Below are positions 60,201 to 64,000 of a stretch of 64,000 nucleotides of DNA, piece after piece. The translations under genes and the position numbers were made by a program. Source of the DNA: Inia geoffrensis (taxonomy: Eukaryota; Chordata; Mammalia; Artiodactyla; Iniidae); contig CM070910.1 of the NCBI GenBank assembly GCA_036417435.1, positions 71,408,784-71,472,783 on the forward strand, read 5' to 3'. Numbering within the stretch: position 1 is the stretch's first letter; each line of letters begins with the position of its first letter. The notes under the pieces are model-generated. The model ran no database searches, was not told where the DNA came from, and was given only the letters and a program-made list of their open reading frames with translations.

Positions 60201-60836
60201 TCTCCAGCCTTCCATCTGGGACCCAACGCCGGCCAGCTGTGTAGTCTGGCCCCGGCTGACTACTCCGCATGCGCCCGCTCTAGCCTAACCCTCAACCGGT
60301 ACAGCACGTCCTTGGCCGAGACCTACAACAGGCTCACCAATCAGACGGGCGAGACCTTCGCCCCGCCCAGGACTCCCTCCTACGTGGGCGTGAGCGGCAG
60401 CGCCTCGGTGAACATGTCCATGGGCGGCACGGATGGGGACACCTTCAGCTGCCCACAGACCAGCTTGTCCATGCAGATTTCCGGGATGTCCCCCCAGCTC
60501 CAGTACATCATGCCTTCACCCCCCAGCAACGCCTTTGCTGCTAACCAGACACACCAGGGTTCCTATAACACGTTCAGGTTACACAGCCCCTGTGCCTTGT
60601 ATGGATATAACTTCTCCACATCCCCCAAACTGGCTGCCAGTCCTGAGAAAATTGTTTCTTCCCAAGCAAGTTTCTTGGGGTCCTCACCAAGTGGGACCAT
60701 GACGGATCGGCAGATGTTGCCCCCCGTGGAAGGAGTGCACCTGCTTAGCAGTGGGGGTCAGCAGAGTTTCTTTGATTCTAGGACCCTAGGAAGCTTAACT
60801 CTCTCATCATCTCAAGTGTCTGCACATATGGTCTGA
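32899..60836 (+). CDS. TBX18: T-box transcription factor TBX18, complete CDS in 8 exons
   Basis: The spliced CDS joins 32899-33205, 34420-34624, 36804-36905, 39918-40089, 48403-48570, 51806-51870, 57935-58029 and 60112-60836, which is 1839 nt or 612 codons plus stop; every intron is GT-AG and the frame stays open. Seen in the protein: eh1-like FSVEALIG at residues 20-27, basic NLS KKRRK at 36-40, a T-box at about 148-335 ending in NPFAKGF (327-333), whose phenylalanines enter the DNA minor groove in T-box structures, and a Ser/Thr/Pro-rich tail to residue 612. Known for the family: TBX18 is a nuclear DNA-binding repressor that recruits Groucho/TLE, acting in sinoatrial node, epicardium, ureter mesenchyme and somite patterning. 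As I recall, human TBX18 is 607 residues; the extra five appear to be residues 95-99. No truncation or frameshift was seen. Confidence 0.98.
33206..34419 (+). other. TBX18 intron 1
   Basis: The intron is 1.2 kb and phase 1, GC-rich throughout and part of the promoter CpG island. It holds a short GCTGCC/CCGCCG-rich stretch near 33468-33490. No transposon or second gene is visible; long frames here are GC-driven. Confidence 0.9.
34420..34624 (+). CDS. TBX18: TBX18 coding exon 2 (residues 103-170 and part of 171)
   Basis: The acceptor is a pyrimidine tract ending in CCCAG and the donor is GTAAAG (phase 2). The exon encodes a Ser-Pro-rich linker and then the first strand and helix of the T-box, from [18 protein letters not shown] to the conserved TKAGR, where the T-box family usually has a splice site. 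Confidence 0.97.
34625..36803 (+). other. TBX18 intron 2
   Basis: The intron is 2.2 kb and phase 2. The first 300 bp are GC-rich, then it becomes AT-rich with T/A homopolymers. I recognise no mobile element in it. Confidence 0.9.
36804..36905 (+). CDS. TBX18: TBX18 coding exon 3 (T-box)
   Basis: The acceptor is ACATAG and the donor GTACAG (phase 2). The exon completes Arg171 and encodes the RMFP core and the [12 protein letters not shown] strand, hallmark T-box residues. At 102 nt it is short, and the frame joins cleanly to exons 2 and 4. Confidence 0.97.
36906..39917 (+). other. TBX18 intron 3
   Basis: The intron is 3.0 kb and phase 2, AT-rich. The only recognisable element is an extremely short L1 3' end near 37.7 kb. 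Nothing else can be called. Confidence 0.9.
37676..37754 (+). mobile_element. L1 3' end, 80-bp fragment
   Basis: Only the last part of the L1 3' UTR remains (CTGAT to AATAAAGATGTTT) plus A8. This is extreme 5' truncation, in sense orientation in intron 3. I found no convincing target duplication. Confidence 0.85.
39918..40089 (+). CDS. TBX18: TBX18 coding exon 4 (T-box)
   Basis: The acceptor is TTCTAG and the donor GTAAGT (phase 0). The exon encodes residues 205-262, including the [10 protein letters not shown] strand, the [11 protein letters not shown] loop and the [18 protein letters not shown] segment, all typical of the TBX1/15/18/20/22 subfamily. Confidence 0.97.
41690..42137 (-). mobile_element. 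MLT2-type solo LTR (ERVL), antisense
   Basis: On the minus strand it begins TGTGATAATTAACGTTATAT and ends in GGTTCTGTTTCTCTAGAGAA, with the GTGGGTGGGCCTTACCCAAT block inside; this order is that of MLT2 LTRs. No internal region is attached, so it is a solo LTR of an ancient endogenous retrovirus. An imperfect GATA/GAGATA tract at 41722-41778 has grown near its 3' end. Confidence 0.8.
41722..41778. repeat. (GATA)n/(GAGATA)n tract in the LTR
   Basis: Tandem ATAG/GATAGA/GAGATA units, derived from the TATATA/TCTCTC stretch normal for this LTR end. Confidence 0.85.
43285..43807 (-). mobile_element. L1 insertion, 5'-truncated, with extra 3' sequence
   Basis: On the minus strand it starts near the GAAGTAAGTCAGAAAGAG part of ORF2, continues through the L1 3' UTR to a short A-tract near 43372-43380, then 75 bp of unrelated sequence, then A12 (T12 at 43285-43296). 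Direct repeats CAGCTAATCT flank it at 43274-43283 and 43808-43817. An AATAAA (rc of 43316-43321) lies 19 nt before the final A-tract. This is the form of an L1 3' transduction. About 8 bp of filler lie at its 5' end. Confidence 0.85.
44350..44490 (+). mobile_element. MIR SINE, diverged
   Basis: Pattern TTTGACTCTCTGGGCCTTGG, TTCTCTCATGGGTTATATTG and GACTCAAATGAGCTGATG follows the MIR 3' half. Confidence 0.55.
45085..45625 (+). mobile_element. L1 insertion, 5'-truncated, with perfect 13-bp target duplication
   Basis: It begins in late ORF2 (CGAATGGATAAAGAAGATGT) and runs through the L1 3' UTR to AATAAAGATGTT plus A-tail. The target duplication AAAATATTCTTGA is perfect at 45072-45084 and 45626-45638 and begins with AAAA, matching the L1 endonuclease TT/AAAA preference. 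Sense orientation in intron 4, with an in-element AATAAA. Confidence 0.93.
46239..46261. repeat. (AC)n microsatellite
   Basis: Eleven uninterrupted AC units in intron 4. Confidence 0.93.
46972..47317 (-). mobile_element. L1 insertion, 5'-truncated, with extra 3' sequence
   Basis: On the minus strand: truncated L1 3' UTR (to 47125), a TAAA-type A-rich tail (47101-47124), 120 bp of unrelated sequence (46981-47100) and a final A-tract (T run ending 46980). A perfect 15-bp duplication TAGGGCTATTTCTTT lies at 46957-46971 and 47318-47332; in L1 orientation it starts AAAG, fitting L1 endonuclease. ATTAAA (rc of 47001-47006) lies 20 nt before the final A-tract. About 20 bp of unexplained sequence lie at the 5' end (47298-47317). 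Confidence 0.88.
47340..47800 (-). mobile_element. Old L1M/HAL1-like fragment, antisense
   Basis: TAGTTTTTCCACTGTTATAA, then GATAAATTCTCAGAAGTGGA resembles antisense 3' ends of old L1M/HAL1 elements. It is diverged, so limits are approximate. Confidence 0.5.
48403..48570 (+). CDS. TBX18: TBX18 coding exon 5 (T-box)
   Basis: The acceptor is ACATAG and the donor GTACTG (phase 0 at both ends). The exon encodes residues 263-318: the conserved [14 protein letters not shown] strand, a short acidic/Pro loop, then [16 protein letters not shown], the core T-box signature. It follows the longest intron (8.3 kb). Confidence 0.97.
49615..49799 (+). mobile_element. CHR-2-like SINE without poly(A) tail
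   Basis: tRNA-derived head GGCTTCCCTGGTGGCCCAGT with B-box-like GGTTCATGCC, then the CHR-2 body to GAGAGGCCCGCA. Unlike the other copies it lacks the terminal CGTACCGC and A-tail. Direct repeats AAGGGTTGGAGA (49603-49614) and AAGGGCTGGAGA (49800-49811) flank it with one mismatch. Confidence 0.92.
50200..50425 (+). mobile_element. MIR SINE
   Basis: CGTGGGCTCTAAAGCC, a TTAACCTTATGATCATAGG block and AAAATTGGGATAATAACTAC, ending in AGCATACATGGTATGCACTC, in MIR order. Confidence 0.75.
51806..51870 (+). CDS. TBX18: TBX18 coding exon 6 (end of T-box)
   Basis: The acceptor is TGCAG and the donor GTGAGT (phase 2). The 65-nt exon encodes residues 319-339, [20 protein letters not shown] and the start of the next codons. 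This is the C-terminal helix of the T-box; Phe329 and Phe333 correspond to the minor-groove contact residues known in this family. Confidence 0.97.
53362..53541 (-). pseudogene. Retrocopy-like fragment of an unidentified mRNA 3' end
   Basis: On the minus strand there are 36 open codons (53511 down to 53404), a TGA (53401-53403), AATAAA (rc of 53390-53395) and then, 15 nt on, A13 (T13 at 53362-53374). This is the layout of a processed retrocopy truncated at its 5' end, with a C11 run (rc of 53512-53522) at the edge of the open part. I do not recognise the parent gene. It could instead be sequence transduced by the adjoining antisense L1; I found no clear target duplication for either reading. 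Confidence 0.45.
53542..53815 (-). mobile_element. L1 3' end (L1MA-like), antisense
   Basis: CACTTTTATTGAGATGCAATTG followed by GTTTAAGGTGTACTGCATAA and CTATAACATACAGCAGTGTT is the antisense 3' end of L1MA-type elements. Its A-tract is the T-run at 53542-53552. Confidence 0.8.
55652..55866 (+). mobile_element. CHR-2-like SINE
   Basis: Full-length tRNA-derived copy with head GGCTTCCCTGGTGGCGCAGT, body and A-rich tail. An 11-bp duplication ACTCATCTATG lies at 55641-55651 and 55867-55877. Confidence 0.95.
55968..56172 (+). mobile_element. CHR-2-like SINE
   Basis: Full-length copy ending CGCGTACCGC plus A-tail. A perfect 14-bp duplication AAAAATTGAGTATT lies at 55954-55967 and 56173-56186 (the right copy overlaps the A-tail). 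It lies about 100 bp from the previous copy in the same orientation. Confidence 0.95.
56430..56590 (-). mobile_element. MIR SINE, antisense
   Basis: TGTGGGAAACTGCAGTCCAG, then ACTCAAGGTTAGTGGGTTGT and CAGTTCTCCTGATCTCCAAT is reverse-complement MIR. Confidence 0.75.
57935..58029 (+). CDS. TBX18: TBX18 coding exon 7
   Basis: The acceptor is ATTTAG and the donor GTAAAT (phase 1). The exon encodes residues 340-371, beginning [10 protein letters not shown] and ending in the I-P-G-I-P-K-Q segment conserved in TBX18 and its relatives. A CHR-1 SINE starts about 25 bp downstream of the donor. Confidence 0.96.
58055..58269 (+). mobile_element. CHR-1-like SINE beside the exon 7 splice donor
   Basis: Head GGGACTTCCCTGGTGGTCCA, B-box-like GGTTTGATCC, body to GGCCAAAAAACTGAAAC and a long mixed A-rich tail. 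Direct repeats AGTCTCCTGGGTCA (58041-58054) and AGTCTCCTGTGTCA (58270-58283) differ at one base. The SINE begins 25 bp after the exon 7 donor, and even its duplication starts only 11 bp from it. Confidence 0.93.
59184..59279 (+). mobile_element. L1 3' end, short fragment
   Basis: ATATGTATACATGTAGCTAA, then GCAGAAACTAACACAACATT and the final CTGCAATAAA with A-tail: the last ~95 bp of an L1 3' UTR, slightly different from the other L1 subfamily in the window. Confidence 0.8.
59486..59696 (+). mobile_element. CHR-2-like SINE
   Basis: Full-length copy with several substitutions and a long uninterrupted A-tail. Target duplication AAAAGTTGGGTAG lies at 59473-59485 and 59697-59709 (perfect, right copy overlaps the tail). 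Confidence 0.95.
60112..60836 (+). CDS. TBX18: TBX18 coding exon 8 (C-terminal region) and stop
   Basis: The acceptor is TTTTGTAG. The exon encodes residues 372-612, a Ser/Thr/Pro/Gln-rich tail with the blocks [45 protein letters not shown] and the C-terminal SQVSAHMV, followed by TGA at 60834-60836. The open frame extends a little upstream into the intron, but the exon 7 junction and the AG fix the start of the coding part. Confidence 0.97.
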
Positions 60837-61095
60837 TGAAGCCTTTAAGTTAAACTACATTGGAATCTGGCTAATGTATATTCTTTCTTCGTTTTCCTTG
60901 TCTTTTCTTTTTGGAAAGCAATATGAAAAGAAACTTATCAGTAGCTTGTAAAATGTACATATAATAGAAAATGAAGGCTCACTGAGTTTTTTTGACTTTC
61001 TCATGGTGAGATTGTAATTATCTTTGGTACATATGTATACTGTATATGGCATGTGGGGTTTTGCAGCCTACAAAACCACATCCTCCCTCTATTTC

Positions 61096-61114
61096 CCGCC
61101 CCCCCCCCCGCCCC
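61096..61114. repeat. C-rich run in the 3' UTR
   Basis: A stretch of almost pure C with two G interruptions, prone to slippage. Confidence 0.85.
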
Positions 61115-62898
61115 AGTTACACAGAGTATTGGCATAAATGTAGTATGTTTAACCAAAGTTCTCATACTTTTTAAAAAATCAAACAGCAAACTTAAAACTT
61201 GGCAATGACACTAACCAGACTAAGATGTATAACTTAATTTATCAGGAAAATGCTCTACACAGTTTCCTACTTGAGGGTTGATAACCAGCAGTAACCAGCA
61301 CACAGAGTCTTGTGATTTCTGTTATTCTTGGGCACAATGTAAGAACCTAAGTCAGTAGAAGTCTTAGTAATAGTACTGAGGTATCTGTAATCATGAAGGA
61401 TTAACTTTTGTGTTCCTACTTGCTCTTATTTATCACAGGTATTAGGTGACTTTGGTCCTATAAAAATTCATAATCCATAATAATTACTTTCTTAAGGAAA
61501 ATGGAAAGGCTTGTGATTTTTTTTACTTTCTATTGGACATGTAAGAGGTATTTATTCATCTGCAGAGAATAAATTTCCAGTATTTTGGATTTTTTTCCTC
61601 ATTTTATTTAGTATCAAGTAGACTATTAAAGAATGTCCTATAGACATTTTCAAATTCCAGTTTTCACCAGGGAAGGAATATATGATATGATATGACTGGA
61701 ATGGCAAAAAGAAAATAAATCCACCTCAAATTCTTTGATTCCAATGAGAAATGTTTAGCTTTTTAAATCAAGAAGAACAATATTGTTAGCTATCCCTTAG
61801 GTTTTTATAGTGTTTTTTTTTTTTTTAATTCAGGATTTTTTTCTGCCTTGCTTTGAGATTCCTGACCCATGGTCTATAAGTAAGGGAAAAAGGCATTTAT
61901 GCTACTTATTTATGTCTCATAACTTCTACAAATTGAAACCTTCCCCCCTCCTGAACCTGTCCCTTTGTCTGAAGTCTTTCTCAAAACAGATAGATTCTAG
62001 GCCTTCATGGTGTTAAATAACTCTGTAAGGAATTTCAGGGGGTTATCTCCAGCAATCTGTCTTTTGGGGGTTGCAGTGCAAAGGCCAAAGCCCATTACTA
62101 TAAAGTTCCTCTTGGAAGACTAAGGAGGAAGATACCAATTATGATAAAGGAGCTGTAAAACTTTTAACCTCAACATCATTTTTAACCTCAAAACTGAAAA
62201 AAAGAAAATGAAAACAGCATTATTTTTTAAAAACCCCTAAAACAATGTATACAGGGTTTCGAAGCATGTAGTAACTTTGATAGTACATAATGAGATGAAT
62301 AGGAAAGGCTAAGAATGCAAGGTGAAGAGGATTACCATATGTCTATTGAGGATAAAATCACGTGTCTGTTCATTGACTCACTACATTTCATATATTTGCC
62401 AAGCGCAAGCAGTGTGTTTCAGTGCTAAACAGAATGGCTTTAACCGATCCCTAGGTTAGATGGGGCTAGAGTGAAGCTCCTGGTTTGCTTCTTTACTTTA
62501 AAACAGCATGGCTGTTACATATTGAGGGAGATTACTATTTAAACAGTATTTGCACAGAATGTGACTCTGTTGATATATATGATAAATTTCCTCATGGGTT
62601 CTCTAACAGTTTGTCCAATTAGTATTGATCTTTAAATTTAAAATTAGCATGAAGGCACATGACATATATCCAATAGGTAGATCTACATAAGATGTTTGTG
62701 TATGGTATTAATAACTAGACAAAGATTTGGGTAAAGTCCTTATTATGAGTACATCCCAGCCTCAGTGCTTGGTATAATTTAAGGAGAACAAGAGAGTTTT
62801 CCATCTGGAGAAAACATAGAAAGTAATGATCTATACCTATATGCATTAATGAGATGAGACTTTTCCTTTTTGCTCTTTGTGATTTGAGATGACACCGC

Positions 62899-62904
62899 AA
62901 TAAA
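62899..62904 (+). terminator. Candidate distal polyadenylation signal (AATAAA)
   Basis: A canonical hexamer is followed by T-rich sequence within 20-40 nt. It is the most distal AATAAA before the repeat-free downstream DNA. Two earlier AATAAA copies, at 61568 and 61714, compete with it, so assignment is tentative. Confidence 0.4.
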
Positions 62905-62930
62905 AGTAGCATTTTTAATTAATCTTTTCT

Positions 62931-64000
62931 TTTCGATTTAGCAAGATTGTACAAATGCTGTTTCCTTTAGGCTTTACTGTAAATATTAATCATCATGTCA
63001 CTTCAAAGACTAGCCTTTTATCATTATATTAAATGACATACAGGCATTGATAATAATAATTATATATCTGTATTTTATTAAAAAATGCTTAAGAAATTAT
63101 ATATTAAAGTGTGTTACTAAACCCTTTTATGGCTTTGGAGGGGAATCATTTGAAATGTCTATAAATGTTGTTCCAAGAACAGGCCCACACATGCATGCTC
63201 CAAACACAAATTTTGTAGCTTATGATTGCAAGGCATGGGGAAATGGGCCTGGTATTCATTTTTGATGTGTTCAATATAATTTCTTGGTGCCTTGACCATT
63301 TCATTGAAGGTGAAGACCTGACAAGTGTTGAACACATGAAAATTCACATGTGAGAAGAGGAGGGCAGAGTGGGATGTTTTGTTTCGGGTCCAGAGTGGGG
63401 GAAGGGCAAGGATATAAGAATGAGCTGCTTGTACCACTGACCAGTGATGACAGATCACTTTTAGACCCCTTACTCAGAAAACATTCCAAGGGACATTGTG
63501 ATGAGGTGAGGTTGCTGCTATCACAACCAGTCACATTTTGAAAATTAACACTTGCTTCCATACAAGCTCCCTCCCAGAGGTCACCAGCTTTTCACAAGCA
63601 GGGCACCCACTTGCTGACCCCTGATTTCTGGAATGTAGGGGGTCAGGAGACTTTGGTGGCCCCCAGAGAAGGTTGGGGCACAGTGTTGCTGATATAGCAA
63701 AGGATCACACTCACTCTTTATATTAGTGGAATTTTGAGCAAAATGCACCTCACTTTTAAAATGTGAATTCCTCTTGAGACCTCACTCCCTAGATTTAAAC
63801 CTATTAGCAACTCACACCTTAGTATGAATTAGATAAACAGAAGTTTTAGAGATAGCTGGAGGTTTGATTAAGAGAAAGGAGTAATTTTGGGGGTAGGGAA
63901 GTTCTGGGAAAATATGAATGTGAAGGAGAAGGTGCAAGAAAAGTGATCACTAACCAAGCCTGGTGTAAAGCCATTATACCAGCCATTATTTAATTTCATG
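62931..64000. other. Downstream DNA, no feature recognised
   Basis: Past the candidate polyadenylation site the sequence is AT-rich to about 63.1 kb and then of average composition. I see no repeat family, exon or RNA gene here. Confidence 0.6.

Larger units (their letters stand above)
60837..62930 (+). other. TBX18: TBX18 3' UTR, probable
   Basis: Sequence after the stop is AT-rich and free of recognisable repeats. AATAAA signals occur at 61568-61573, 61714-61719 and 62899-62904, so polyadenylation at up to three sites is possible; the last would give about 2.1 kb of 3' UTR. A C-rich run lies at 61096-61114. The true end needs transcript data. Confidence 0.55.

Overview
This is a mammalian genomic window, almost certainly from a cetacean (whale or dolphin). 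The strongest clade marker is five tRNA-Glu-derived CHR-type SINEs near 49.6, 55.7, 56.0, 58.1 and 59.5 kb. Four are CHR-2-like, a family known from whales and hippopotamus; one is an older CHR-1-like copy. Several L1 3' ends are of the cetartiodactyl type. I saw no ruminant-specific Bov-B or Bov-tA elements. There is no bacterial, plasmid or phage content and no CRISPR array.

The only protein-coding gene I can support is TBX18, on the + strand. I reconstruct all eight coding exons from 32,899 to 60,836, each with GT/AG splice sites, giving one uninterrupted 612-codon reading frame. The protein has an N-terminal eh1-type Groucho-binding motif, a basic nuclear localisation signal, a complete T-box DNA-binding domain split over exons 2-6, and a Ser/Thr/Pro-rich C-terminus in exon 8. 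Its start lies in a CpG-rich promoter island that carries GC boxes, an inverted CCAAT box and an exact PBX-MEIS/PREP decamer. Three upstream ATGs precede the main start.

Layout: 1-1.05 kb is an L1 3' end. 1.06-4.4 kb is a decayed ERVL-like LTR/internal composite, followed by an L2. 5.7-16.8 kb is ordinary intergenic DNA with MIR, L2, MER5A and Tigger-like remnants and about 2 kb of antisense L1. 16.8-37.7 kb is nearly free of recognisable transposons and holds four CpG-rich zones (22.3-24.2, 28.3-28.6, 29.9-31.3 and 32.2-34.9 kb), the usual look of a developmental transcription-factor locus. Introns 4-7 contain young L1s, the SINEs, an MLT2-type solo LTR and a small retrocopy. The 3' UTR and downstream DNA fill 60.8-64 kb.

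I did not find a new gene system. The most distinctive observations are two antisense L1 insertions in TBX18 intron 4. Each is bounded by target-site duplications and carries 74-120 bp of extra 3' sequence with its own polyadenylation signal, which is the structure expected of L1 3' transduction. Others are a CHR-1 SINE only 25 bp from the exon 7 splice donor, a PBX-MEIS site in the promoter, and upstream reading frames that overlap the TBX18 start. Repeat family names and most old-repeat boundaries are from pattern recognition, not a repeat search, and are approximate.
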